Below, piece after piece: positions 35,185 to 43,613 of a stretch of DNA of 52,997 nt. The notes under the pieces were generated by a model. That model did no database searches and was not told the origin of the DNA. It saw nothing but the letters and a program-made list of their open reading frames with translations. Position numbers and translations under genes: made by a program. Position 1 is the first letter of the stretch, and each line of letters begins with the position of its first letter. The DNA comes from Firmicutes bacterium UBA5486 (GTDB taxonomy: Bacteria > Bacillota > UBA4882 > UBA10575): the NCBI GenBank assembly GCA_002427045.1, contig DIPO01000024.1, forward strand, positions 1 through 52,997. Reading direction: 5' to 3'.

Positions 35185-36465
35185 GTGAATCAGATTAAGA
35201 TGGAACTAACTCAAGAGGAAAAGGAGATTTTAGCAGGTAAACAGGGAGCGACTTTACAAAAGGTGATGGAGTCAGTCATCCTTTATGGTGAGGTTTTTGG
35301 AGCTAAAAGACTAGTGCCATTGAATGGCCCGGTACATCTGGTGACCTCTTTTGGGATACCGCTTTTAAAGCCAGTCTTTGAAATGATGGATGAATTGATT
35401 GAACATGGCATTAAAACTAAGGAGAGCTTTACTGTTGATCCCCGGCCCCTTGATTATGATAATGTCAAGTGCAATCTCCTAGAGAAATTAGTCTTTAGGA
35501 TTATGTATGGTAAACAAAAAGAATATGAAGAGCAATTACAAAAAGTAGGACTTAAGAATGAAAACGCTTTTTCTTGTACTTGTTATCTACCGGAGGTTGG
35601 TAATACTCCGTCTAAGGGAGATATTCTAGCCTGGGCAGAATCTTCTGCAGTGGTTTATGCTAATTCAGTATTAGGTGCTAGGAGTAACCGCAACTCAGGA
35701 ATTATTGAGCTTTGCTGTGGAATTATTGCTAAAGCACCGGAGTTTGGATTATTAACCGAGGAAGGCCGAAAAGCCAAATGGCTAGTGGAAGTAAAAACTT
35801 CGAAAGCACCAAATGCCCAGGTTTTAGGAAGTGCGATTGGGATGAAGGTGGTAGAGGATGTTCCTTACATAATCGGTTTGGATCATTTCTTAGGTACAGG
35901 TTTATCTACTGATACGCGTGATTATTTAAAAGATATGGGAGCGGCCAGTGCCTCTAATGGAGCAGTGGGACTTTTTCATGTTGAAAATATTACCCCAGAA
36001 GCCGTAGAAAAACAGAGGGGTTTATTAGTGGATAATTACCAAAGATACATTATTGATGATCAGGAGATTGAACGAGTTATTAAATCTTACCCCTTAATGT
36101 GGAAGAAAAAAGAGGCAAGGCCTAAGGTCTGCTTTATCGGTTGCCCACACTTGTCCTTGGAACAGTTAGAGCATTGGTCAGAAAAGATTTCATTAGCGCT
36201 GAAGGAGGCCGGGCGAGAAAAAGTTAGCATTCCGACCCTTTTATGTGCAGCACCGGATGTAGTTAAGGCCTTTAAAAAAGATAAAACAAGATACAATCAG
36301 TTACTAGAGACCGGAGCCCAGATTACTTCCATCTGTGCATTAATGTATATGAATAACCCATTATGTGCCAAACAACCGGTAATTACTAATTCGAATAAGT
36401 TACGGACCTATACTACGGCTAAGTTTTTATTAGATGAGGAACTTCTGGAACAGCTTGTGCACTGA
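35185..36465 (+). CDS. Aconitase X catalytic (large) subunit
   Basis: A 426-residue aconitase X (AcnX, formerly DUF521) large subunit, a hydro-lyase with an iron-sulfur cluster. Recognisable parts are the N-terminal LTQEEKEILAGKQGATLQKVMES, SCTCYLPEVGNTP, WAESSAVVYANSVLGARSNRNSG (in the family pattern) and ELCCGIIAKAPEFGLL. Known AcnX enzymes include cis-3-hydroxyproline dehydratase in bacteria and mevalonate 5-phosphate dehydratase in archaea. The substrate here is not known. GTG 35185 has GGAGTGGTGA upstream; ATG 35200 is an alternative. The small subunit follows 150 bp later. Confidence 0.93.
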   Translation: MNQIKMELTQEEKEILAGKQGATLQKVMESVILYGEVFGAKRLVPLNGPVHLVTSFGIPLLKPVFEMMDELIEHGIKTKESFTVDPRPLDYDNVKCNLLEKLVFRIMYGKQKEYEEQLQKVGLKNENAFSCTCYLPEVGNTPSKGDILAWAESSAVVYANSVLGARSNRNSGIIELCCGIIAKAPEFGLLTEEGRKAKWLVEVKTSKAPNAQVLGSAIGMKVVEDVPYIIGLDHFLGTGLSTDTRDYLKDMGAASASNGAVGLFHVENITPEAVEKQRGLLVDNYQRYIIDDQEIERVIKSYPLMWKKKEARPKVCFIGCPHLSLEQLEHWSEKISLALKEAGREKVSIPTLLCAAPDVVKAFKKDKTRYNQLLETGAQITSICALMYMNNPLCAKQPVITNSNKLRTYTTAKFLLDEELLEQLVH

Positions 36466-36616
36466 AAAAGTTACATAATCACCTTATAACATATTAAACC
36501 ACAAAACATAGTACAAATGTATGACTTGTATTGGGCTATTAATATTTTGCAGTTGAATCTATAGTAGATAAATTATGAAGTTTTTAACTGCAGAAAATCT
36601 TTAAAGGAGGATGAAA

Positions 36617-37063
36617 ATGAAGGAGAAAATTTTTAAAGGGCGGGTCGTTTTGGCTGGAAATACTACTGGCGAAGCAGTTGTTTCCAGACAAGGACTGAAT
36701 TTGTTAGCTAGTTATCAAAAGAGTGCTTTAAAAAAGGCTAAACGGGTAATCTGCTCGGACCAGAATAATTCGGACCTCTATAAAAAAGATTTGACGGATA
36801 AGATTATTTGCCTTCCCCAAACTATTGGTTCAACTACCGGAGGAATGGTTTTAGAGACAGTGGTACAAATGGGGATTGGACCTAAAGCAATGCTCTTTTC
36901 TGAACATATAGATTCTTTGGCAGCAGCCGGTATTATTTTAAGTGATGTCTGGCTCAAAAGCAGAATTATCACCATTGACCAATTAGGAACAGATTTTCTC
37001 GCTTGTGTTCAAGATGGTCAAACTGTAGAGATAAAAGAGGATGGAACGGTTATTATTAGGTAG
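36617..37063 (+). CDS. Aconitase X swivel-domain (small) subunit
   Basis: A 148-residue AcnX small subunit (formerly DUF126), which forms the mobile swivel domain closing the active site. Family features include FKGRVVLAGNTTGEAVVS at the start, the Ser-rich LPQTIGSTTGGMVLET loop, and AAAGIILSDVW. ATG 36617 is chosen with AAAGGAGG 6 bp upstream; the in-frame ATG at 36611 touches that site. Subunits encoded as separate genes are typical of the two-protein AcnX form. The oxidoreductase gene starts 36 bp downstream, so the two act in one pathway. Confidence 0.92.
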   Translation: MKEKIFKGRVVLAGNTTGEAVVSRQGLNLLASYQKSALKKAKRVICSDQNNSDLYKKDLTDKIICLPQTIGSTTGGMVLETVVQMGIGPKAMLFSEHIDSLAAAGIILSDVWLKSRIITIDQLGTDFLACVQDGQTVEIKEDGTVIIR

Positions 37064-37099
37064 TAGTTTTAAAGTTATTTTAATGAAAGGAGTAATGAG

Positions 37100-39268
37100 A
37101 TGAGTTATCATAAGATCTTTGAACCAGGAAAGATAGGTAAGTGTAAGATTAAAAACCGGATCATCATGGCTCCAATGGGGAATATTAATATGGCAGATCC
37201 GATCGGTAGACCGCTTCCGAAAATGATCGACTATTTTGTGGAACGGGCCAAGGGAGGAACCGGACTTTTGATTACTGGTTTAACTCCTGTTTCTTATGGC
37301 GTTGACCCTACGGTGTCAGAGGATAATGATACTACTTATTTCCCAAGAATTGATGGTTCTTCCCGGACCAGGATGTCCGGATGGCGCGATCTTGCTGCTG
37401 GGGTCCATTCTTTTGATGCAAAAATATTTATACAATTAACAGCTGGGCTCGGTAGGGTTGGTTCACCAGAACCTTTTCTTAAAGGGAAACTTCTGAAATC
37501 AGCTTCTGTAAATAAAAACTTTTATGTTCCGCAACTTCCCCATCTACCGTTTAGCAACAGACAGATCAAAAAGATCGTAAAAAGTTTCGGGCAAAGTGCG
37601 ATTAATGCTAAGGTTTCCGGGTTTGATGGTGTTCAATTACATGGACATGAGGGTTATTTAATGGATCAGTTAACCTCTGCGCCCTGGAACCGGAGAAAAC
37701 TTGGCAGATACAGCAACAAATTTCAGTTTGCCATCGATGTAGTCCGTGAAATCAAAAAGACTTGTGGTGAAGATTTCCCTATTATCTACCGGGTGGATTT
37801 AACTCAGGGCCTGAGAGAATCTTATGGAGAAGAAATCTTTAACAAAAAGTTCCGCGGGATGGAAAGAACCATTGAGGAGGGGCTGGAATTCTGCCGGGTA
37901 TTGGCAGAAGCTGGTGTAGATGCCTTTGATGTGGATAAAGGTTGTTATGATAACTGGTTCTGGCCTCATCCTCCAGCCTATTTTAATGATATTCCTTATG
38001 TGGAAGAGATGGCTGGCCGCCTAAAGGCATTCTTTAAACAGGAAAAAATAGATGCTCAGGTTATAGCTGTAGGAAAACTCGGGGATCCGGATAAGGCTGA
38101 AGAGGTTTTAGAGAAGGGTTGGGCTGATTTCTTTATGCTGGGTCGTCCTTTGCTGGCTGATCCTTACTGGCCGCAGAAGGTTCGAGAAAACAGAGTACAA
38201 GAGATCATCCATTGTATTGGTGACCAAGAAGGATGTATCCAATCATTCATCTTGGGGGGACACCCGTGTTGTACAGTAAATCCATATACCGGCTTTGAAG
38301 ATACCAAACGGTTAGAGAAAGCAGAGAAGATTAAAAAGGTGGCGATTATAGGTGCCGGACCTGGTGGGTGTGAAGCCGCAAAAACCGCTTTGGCCAGAGG
38401 ACACCAAGTTACGCTTTTTGAGAAAACGGATCGGGTTGGCGGGCAACTGGTTGCCGGCGGAAAAATGAAGATTAAACATGATGTAGCGAAATACCTAAGT
38501 AATCTTCAATATCAAATGGATCTATTGAGCAAAAATGGGCTGGAGATCAAATATAATACCTTTGTCAAGGTGGAAGATTTAAAAGGCAAATATGATGTGA
38601 TCATCTGTGCCAATGGACTGACTCCTGTAATTCCTGAACTTGAAGGGAAGGATCTGGTTAGGTCAGTTGGAGCCAGGGAATTATTGCTAAATGGGATGAA
38701 ATTACCAGATGATGCAAGAAAAGTTACGGTTATCGGTGGAGGAGTAGTCGGGTGTGAAGTCGCATTTTCCCTTGCCTATGAGCAGGGACTTGAAGTTACT
38801 GTGGTGGAGATGCTACCTCATTTGATGACCGGAACAGTACATGCTAATCGGAGTATGTTGCTGTGGATGATGATGGGGAAGGGTGCGCCTTCAGGTCGGC
38901 AGGAGGATGTTTTACAAGTACCGGTAAAAGCCTTTACCTCTTCAAAAGTCGTTAGGTTCGCAAAAGGAAAAACCTTTATTATGGCTAACCGTAAAAGGAA
39001 AGATCCTTACACGCCTTGGACTACCTTGATCCCGGATAATATTCATAACCCCTTTGACCGGCCACTGAATCCTAAAAATGTAGAAGAGATAGCAATTGAT
39101 ACAGATTTTGTTATATATGCTACCGGAGGCCGCGCTGATGATCTTCTTTACTATGAACTCCTAAAACAGAAAGCAGCCCCAGAGGTTTATTGCATCGGTG
39201 ATGCTAGAACTCCGGGTCGGGCTTGGGAGGCTATTACCTCTGCTAATGAAGTAGCAAGATTTATATAA
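37100..39268 (+). CDS. Old-Yellow-Enzyme-type flavin oxidoreductase with Rossmann domains
   Basis: A 722-residue enzyme of the 2,4-dienoyl-CoA reductase/trimethylamine dehydrogenase type. An FMN TIM barrel (about 1-365) begins with FEPGKIGKCKIKNRIIMAPMGN and has the GFDGVQLHGHEGYLMDQLTS active-site stretch. The iron-sulfur site follows, then FAD and NAD(P)H Rossmann domains with GAGPGG (418-423) and VIGGGVVG. The canonical C-x2-C-x3-C-x11-C cluster motif reads Cys372, Asp375, Cys379, Cys391: the second Cys is Asp, with an extra Cys390. Substrate is probably an unsaturated acid or acyl-CoA made with aconitase X. ATG 37100 follows GAAAGGAG. Confidence 0.88.
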   Translation: MSYHKIFEPGKIGKCKIKNRIIMAPMGNINMADPIGRPLPKMIDYFVERAKGGTGLLITGLTPVSYGVDPTVSEDNDTTYFPRIDGSSRTRMSGWRDLAAGVHSFDAKIFIQLTAGLGRVGSPEPFLKGKLLKSASVNKNFYVPQLPHLPFSNRQIKKIVKSFGQSAINAKVSGFDGVQLHGHEGYLMDQLTSAPWNRRKLGRYSNKFQFAIDVVREIKKTCGEDFPIIYRVDLTQGLRESYGEEIFNKKFRGMERTIEEGLEFCRVLAEAGVDAFDVDKGCYDNWFWPHPPAYFNDIPYVEEMAGRLKAFFKQEKIDAQVIAVGKLGDPDKAEEVLEKGWADFFMLGRPLLADPYWPQKVRENRVQEIIHCIGDQEGCIQSFILGGHPCCTVNPYTGFEDTKRLEKAEKIKKVAIIGAGPGGCEAAKTALARGHQVTLFEKTDRVGGQLVAGGKMKIKHDVAKYLSNLQYQMDLLSKNGLEIKYNTFVKVEDLKGKYDVIICANGLTPVIPELEGKDLVRSVGARELLLNGMKLPDDARKVTVIGGGVVGCEVAFSLAYEQGLEVTVVEMLPHLMTGTVHANRSMLLWMMMGKGAPSGRQEDVLQVPVKAFTSSKVVRFAKGKTFIMANRKRKDPYTPWTTLIPDNIHNPFDRPLNPKNVEEIAIDTDFVIYATGGRADDLLYYELLKQKAAPEVYCIGDARTPGRAWEAITSANEVARFI

Positions 39269-39347
39269 TCTATAGCTAAGAAAGTTTTCAAACCTAACAA
39301 TTTTACTGGCAAAGGTTGTTAAAAGATTCTGCTTAATTTCGGTTTAT

Positions 39348-39394
39348 AAACTAGAGACTGACCCTGTTACTTTTGGGTCAGCCTCTAGTTTTTT
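39348..39394 (+). terminator. Rho-independent terminator of the aconitase X operon
   Basis: AAACTAGAG-A-CTGACCC (39348-39364) pairs with GGGTCAG-C-CTCTAGTTT (39375-39391) with one mismatch and a T run. Confidence 0.9.
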
Positions 39395-39500
39395 GATTCT
39401 ATTCGCATTTGCATCTAGAATATGCTCGAATGTGCTTGTCGATCAATCACAACTTTCCTTTATTTACTTACGTCCAATTGAAATTGAGAAAGAAGGTTTC

Positions 39501-40133
39501 TTATAAAGCGAAGACATGACTACCGATACGGTTGATGATCGGACGTGACCAAATCCAGTTATATTTACTGTAGATCTTAGCTGGATTATAGAAGTACAGC
39601 GCTCCCCCGGTCGGGTCCCACCCTTTTAAAGCGGCTTCTGCTGCTTTAATCGAACTGTCCGTCAGCGGTTGCCAAAATTCTCCGTTGGCTACTGATTCAA
39701 ATTGTGTTTCTTGGTAAATAATCCCGGCAATGGTGTTTGGAAATTTATTTGATTTAACCCGATTGAGAATAACTGCACCCACGGCAACTTGTCCCTCAAA
39801 GGATTCACCACGGGCTTCACCATTGATTAGACGTGCCAATAGATAGAAGTCATTACTATTTTCCGCTCCCTGTATCTGAGAATTTTGCATAGGGTTAGAA
39901 TCGGGAATCCATATTTCCCCACCGGCCAGAATCTTGTCGGATGAAAGTTTGTTAGCATCTTTAAGATCATTTACTTCTGTACCATAACGTTCCGATAATT
40001 TGTACAAAGAGTCCCCCCATTGGATATTATAAGTCCAGGCAAAGGCGGGGGAGGAACAAACTAACAGATTGATAATCAGCAAACAATAGGTCACTGCTTT
40101 AATAATCATCTTGTTTCTTATTTTCATTATCAT
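39501..40133 (-). CDS. LysM-SleB cell-wall hydrolase
   Basis: A 210-residue exported cell-wall hydrolase. A signal peptide (cleavage after SSPAFA) is followed by one LysM domain (YNIQWGDSLYKLSERYGTEVNDL, here described by its start) binding peptidoglycan. A SleB/hydrolase-2 catalytic domain follows, with LLARLINGEARGES carrying the catalytic Glu and GQVAVGAVILNRV. Such enzymes open spore cortex or remodel the wall. The ATG at 40133 (complement) follows AAAAGGGG; the frame is open up to 40241, but that region contains the promoter -10 box. It stands alone behind a GC-rich leader. Confidence 0.92.
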   Translation of the reverse strand: MIMKIRNKMIIKAVTYCLLIINLLVCSSPAFAWTYNIQWGDSLYKLSERYGTEVNDLKDANKLSSDKILAGGEIWIPDSNPMQNSQIQGAENSNDFYLLARLINGEARGESFEGQVAVGAVILNRVKSNKFPNTIAGIIYQETQFESVANGEFWQPLTDSSIKAAEAALKGWDPTGGALYFYNPAKIYSKYNWIWSRPIINRIGSHVFAL

Positions 40134-40232
40134 ATTACCCCTTTTTAAGATTTTCGCGCACATTCGTGCGTGCCGGTATCTTACCCATGTTCCGTGGGCC
40201 GGTTGGGATATCGGGTCTTGGGGGCCGCTGAC
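40134..40232 (-). ncRNA. GC-rich structured leader of the sleB-like gene
   Basis: About 100 nt between the predicted transcription start and the start codon are much richer in G and C than the surroundings. On the minus strand it can form GCAC-GAAT-GTGC (near 40155-40166) and an ACCGG...CCGG-type stem around CCCACGGAACATGGG. It may be a regulatory RNA. I could not match it to the c-di-AMP (ydaO) or c-di-GMP consensus from memory. Confidence 0.4.
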
Positions 40233-40239
40233 TTGATGC

Positions 40240-40268
40240 ATTATAACAGGAGAGGTGATAATTGTCGA
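40240..40268 (-). promoter_or_regulatory. Promoter of the sleB-like gene
   Basis: On the minus strand TCGACA (40263-40268) and TATAAT (40240-40245) are separated by exactly 17 bp. The consensus match is 5/6 and 6/6. Confidence 0.75.
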
Positions 40269-40429
40269 CCAGGATTTAATACCGTATAGAGCTGGGATTT
40301 TAAGAAAATGGGAGGATAAAAGAGATATTTTAGTTTACATAAAGGAATAAAGGTTAGGTGACTGACTTTAATTCAAGGAAATTAGTGTAATGCATCTTGT
40401 GGATTGCCACTAGCTGCGCGTTAATTGAA

Positions 40430-40485
40430 GAAATTGCATAATTATAGACAAGTAGTAGATTATGTTCTATAATTATGTAACAATT
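40430..40485. repeat. Palindromic element, short copy 7
   Basis: GAAATTGCATAATTATA (40430-40446) and TATAATTATGTAAC (40468-40481) are inverted repeats of the family ends, with only about 20 bp between them. The element abuts the riboswitch-like sequence at 40490. Confidence 0.6.
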
Positions 40486-40541
40486 ACCGTTAAATGGGGA
40501 AGTCTGTGAAAATCGGACACAGTCGTACGAGAGTAGTTTTT
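40486..40541 (+). promoter_or_regulatory. Possible cobalamin-riboswitch-like leader
   Basis: The segment has GTTAAATGGGGAAGTCTGTG then AAAATCGGACACAGTCGTAC, resembling the conserved GGGAA...GGTGAAAATCC...CaGaCCCGC core of B12 riboswitches. The usual upstream P1-P2 region is replaced by the palindromic repeat and the downstream GCCACTG element is absent, so it may be a minimal variant or a decayed remnant. It precedes a methionine-synthesis gene, a sensible target. Confidence 0.35.
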
Positions 40542-40554
40542 AAGGGTGAAGAAT

Positions 40555-42354
40555 TTGATCAGAGAGTATTTAAAGAAGAATATACTAATCACAGATGGGG
40601 CGATGGGCACTTATTATGCGGAAATTACCGGTCAATACAATGAGTTTCCCGAAATCTCCAATCTCAACGACTCCGGTATCATCGAGAGGATTCATAATGA
40701 GTATATTGCTGCCGGAGCAAAATTGATTAAAACCAACACTTTCTCCGCCAATAGTATGATTTTAGGTTTGCCACGGACAGAGGTGGAAAAAGTTATTACT
40801 GCGGGAATAGAGATTGCCAACCGGGCTGCTCGAAACAGAGATGTTTTTGTGGCGGCAAGTATTGGCCCGATCCCTGATCTAGCTGGGAATATTGATCTTG
40901 ATCAAGCCCTGATTGCAGATGAGTATAAATTTATAGTGGATGTTTTTCTCGAAAAACAGGTCAAGATCTTTATTTTTGAAACCTTTAGCGATACGATCTA
41001 CCTTCAAGACATGATAAAACACATAAAAGAACAGGATGAATCAGTATTTGTAGTGACGCAATTTGCGACAACACCAGAGGGTTTTACCAGGAAGGGAATT
41101 AGTGTTGAAAGGATCATTGCTGAGGTTAAGAAGATTAAAGGTATTGATGCTTATGGTTTTAATTGTGGTGTTGGCCCTGCCCATTTATATAACACTTTAA
41201 AAAATATACAGGGGATAGATTTTACCAATGAAATGGTGGCGGTTGCTCCGAATGCCGGATATCCGGAGATTATCAATGAAAGAACGGTATACATCAGGAA
41301 TACTAGCTATTTTGCGGAAAGAATGAAAGAAATTAGTAAACTGGGGATCAAGATTTTAGGCGGTTGTTGTGGTACGACCCCGGCTCATATAGAACAGATT
41401 GTTAAATTAATCACACCGGAGCCAGTAACTGTTTTTTCTAAACAAAGAATGGTTGAAGTACCAGTTTTGCCTAGAAGCAAAAAAGCAACTAAGGGTTTGT
41501 CAGGAATAACTAAAAACAATAAATTTTTAGTGGCAGTGGAATTAGACCCGCCATTCAATTCCGATATTAAAACAATAATGGAAAATGCCCATATTTGCAA
41601 GGAATCTGGAGTTGATATTATAACAGTTGCAGATTCCCCAATGGGACGGGCACGAGTCGACTCAATGATGTTAGCCGCTAAAATTAAAAGAGAAGTAGGA
41701 ATCGAGGTCTTACCGCATATTTGCTGCCGGGACAAAAATCTAAATGCCTTAAAATCCTCTATTTTAGCCGGCTATATGGAAAACATCCGTAATCTACTGG
41801 CGATAACAGGCGATCCGGTTGCTATTGCTGATAAGAATGATATAAAAGCTGTCTTTAATCTTAATTCTTTCAAATTAATTGAGCTTTTATCAATCATGAA
41901 TAAAGAGTTATTTGCAGGAGATCCAGTCAGAATTGGGGGTGCCTTGGATCTAAATGTATTAAAACCGGAGAGCGAATTATCCAGAATGAAAAAAAAGATG
42001 GAGCTGGGTGCTACCTTTTTTTTGACACAACCGATCTTTGATGATGCAGTTATTGATTTTTTACCCCAGGCAAAAAATGATCAGAGTATCCTATTAGGTG
42101 GTATTATGCCGCTGGTCAGTTATAGAAACGCACAATTTTTAAATAATGAAGTAGCAGGAATTAGAATTCCTGAGAAAATCCTTAATAAGTTTGACTGTAA
42201 AATGGAAAGAGAAGAAGCAGAAAACCTTGGTATTGAAATCGCGGTTGAACTTGGTAAGCAAATCCAAAACCATGTTGATGGCTTTTATTTTATTACTCCT
42301 TTTAACCGGATTCAAATGATCATTAAGATTATTAATCAGCTTAATCTTAGATAG
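40555..42354 (+). CDS. Bifunctional homocysteine S-methyltransferase / methylenetetrahydrofolate reductase
   Basis: A 599-residue YitJ-type fusion for methionine synthesis. The N-terminal half is a homocysteine-methyltransferase barrel: ITDGAMGTYY at the start, FNCGVGP in the middle, and the zinc ligands in ILGGCCGTTPAH near residue 265. The C-terminal half (about 310-599) is a MetF-type reductase with FLVAVELDPPFN, LLAITGDP and FFLTQPIFD. TTG 40555 has AAGGGTGA upstream; a GTG at 40546 sits inside that site. A separate cobalamin-binding/activation module is not seen, so the methyl transfer may use another protein or another donor. A terminator follows at 42429. Confidence 0.93.
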   Translation: MIREYLKKNILITDGAMGTYYAEITGQYNEFPEISNLNDSGIIERIHNEYIAAGAKLIKTNTFSANSMILGLPRTEVEKVITAGIEIANRAARNRDVFVAASIGPIPDLAGNIDLDQALIADEYKFIVDVFLEKQVKIFIFETFSDTIYLQDMIKHIKEQDESVFVVTQFATTPEGFTRKGISVERIIAEVKKIKGIDAYGFNCGVGPAHLYNTLKNIQGIDFTNEMVAVAPNAGYPEIINERTVYIRNTSYFAERMKEISKLGIKILGGCCGTTPAHIEQIVKLITPEPVTVFSKQRMVEVPVLPRSKKATKGLSGITKNNKFLVAVELDPPFNSDIKTIMENAHICKESGVDIITVADSPMGRARVDSMMLAAKIKREVGIEVLPHICCRDKNLNALKSSILAGYMENIRNLLAITGDPVAIADKNDIKAVFNLNSFKLIELLSIMNKELFAGDPVRIGGALDLNVLKPESELSRMKKKMELGATFFLTQPIFDDAVIDFLPQAKNDQSILLGGIMPLVSYRNAQFLNNEVAGIRIPEKILNKFDCKMEREEAENLGIEIAVELGKQIQNHVDGFYFITPFNRIQMIIKIINQLNLR

Positions 42355-42399
42355 ATTATTCTTCTTATATTTAACGAGAGAATAAAGGAGTTTAAGCTA

Positions 42400-42459
42400 A
42401 TGACTAAAAATGAAAAAATAGCGGAAATAATTAGGCCGTCAATTAAGTTTGCGGCCTAA
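42400..42459 (+). CDS. Possible 19-residue peptide overlapping a terminator
   Basis: ATG 42400 follows AAAGGAG (42384-42390) at 9 bp and encodes MTKNEKIAEIIRPSIKFAA. The last third is written across the terminator stem at 42429-42461. It may be a translated leader-like peptide, the start of a lost downstream gene, or chance. Not assigned a function. Confidence 0.35.
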   Translation: MTKNEKIAEIIRPSIKFAA

Positions 42460-42466
42460 TTTTTAT
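42429..42466 (+). terminator. Rho-independent terminator after the methyltransferase/reductase gene
   Basis: AATTAGGCCG (42429-42438) and CGGCCTAATT (42452-42461) form a perfect 10-bp stem followed by TTTTTAT. Confidence 0.9.
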
Positions 42467-42583
42467 ATGTTCCTCCCATCCTTGGGGCACGGAAAAAATT
42501 AAACAAGGTTTTAACGAAATCAATTTACGGTAGTTTACAAAGTCTGTCATTTAATACGAACGGACAAGCTACGAAAGTGATCG

Positions 42584-43522
42584 TTATTTCTGGATTACCT
42601 GATCCATAGGGGCAATATCAAGGCCGCTGCTGAGTTTTTTAACTATTGAACAGGTAGCTGATTTATCTTTTACTTGAGTGACTTTGATTAATGCTACAGG
42701 TTCTGTAATCGAGTCAATAACCTCTCCGGTCACCGGATCTTTAATGACTTGCAGTAGCTTATGAACTTCAAAGTTCATTCCTTCTTTAACACCATCAAGG
42801 GAACCAATATTGATAATAACTGTATTTTTATCGGCATAGGCGACTAAGGCGGTTAATCTTTCTAGGGGAGCGGGTTCAAAAGCAGTTGCTTTTTTCGATA
42901 ATTCTTTTACTACTTTATCTACTGCTTCCCTTAGGGCTTTTCCTAAATTGGTGGCGCGAAACTCTTCACTACTTAGATCGAGAGAATTCCAATCGTATTC
43001 AATTGAGATATTGGCTTGTTTCTTTTCGCCTTCCCCCTTGACCGCTGCTAAAATCTCAGCGGAATTGGTATCGACCAAGCGAGCGTCAATTACTACCCGC
43101 GAGGTGGTGTTTTTAAGGCCCAGGCCTTTTCCGCCTAAAGAGAGTGCCCCACCGGTAGTTTTGTTAGAAAATTCGGTGACTTTACCAATTAGCAAGAACT
43201 GAACCCCAAGAATTTTCCCAATTTTAGCGGCGGTACTAGCTTCTACGAGTCCGGAAGCACCAAACTCTTGTTCATCCAAGACTCTTTGGATTTGTTCACG
43301 TTCCATTACCCGGAATTTTTGCGGAGTTAAATTTAATAAAGCAGTAACTAACTCATCGGAAACTCCTGAACCGACATCATAATCACCCCACCAGATTTCA
43401 TCGATTGAACCATCATCAAAGGGTAAGACTGCGATCTTATAAAGTTCTTGGGCAGATGCCGGGGTACTTATAAGGATTAACAAAAGAAACACGATCGTAA
43501 AAAGGTAAGTATTCTTCTTCAT
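42584..43522 (-). CDS. CsgG-family exported protein
   Basis: A 312-residue secreted protein with a cleavable signal peptide (cleavage after TPASA), no lipobox. Residues 28-190 match the CsgG/HfaB domain: YKIAVLPFDDGS, GVSDELVTALLN, FRVMEREQIQRVLDEQEFG, and KILGVQFLLIGKVTEFS. The C-terminal part (about 215-312) resembles a FlgT-C-like beta domain with GSLDGVKEGMNFEVH. CsgG-type proteins are outer-membrane secretion or assembly factors in diderms. The protein supports, but does not prove, an outer membrane here. ATG 43522 follows AAAGGAGAGAG. It is a single gene, with a lipoprotein gene upstream on the same strand. Confidence 0.85.
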   Translation of the reverse strand: MKKNTYLFTIVFLLLILISTPASAQELYKIAVLPFDDGSIDEIWWGDYDVGSGVSDELVTALLNLTPQKFRVMEREQIQRVLDEQEFGASGLVEASTAAKIGKILGVQFLLIGKVTEFSNKTTGGALSLGGKGLGLKNTTSRVVIDARLVDTNSAEILAAVKGEGEKKQANISIEYDWNSLDLSSEEFRATNLGKALREAVDKVVKELSKKATAFEPAPLERLTALVAYADKNTVIINIGSLDGVKEGMNFEVHKLLQVIKDPVTGEVIDSITEPVALIKVTQVKDKSATCSIVKKLSSGLDIAPMDQVIQK

Positions 43523-43613
43523 TTTTCTCTCTCCTTTTATAGTTTAAGGAATTGCAAACTCGCCTATGTTTAATTTTCACTTGTGTAAGGGGTACGTTTT
43601 TCGCACCCCCTAC

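Noticed and set aside
40134..40241. N-terminal extension of the SleB-like protein
   Set aside because: The region contains the -10 box and GC-rich leader; a signal peptide directly follows the start at 40133.
43549..43560. Another copy of the palindromic element
   Set aside because: Only a single partial end (GGAATTGCA) is seen, with no matching second end.
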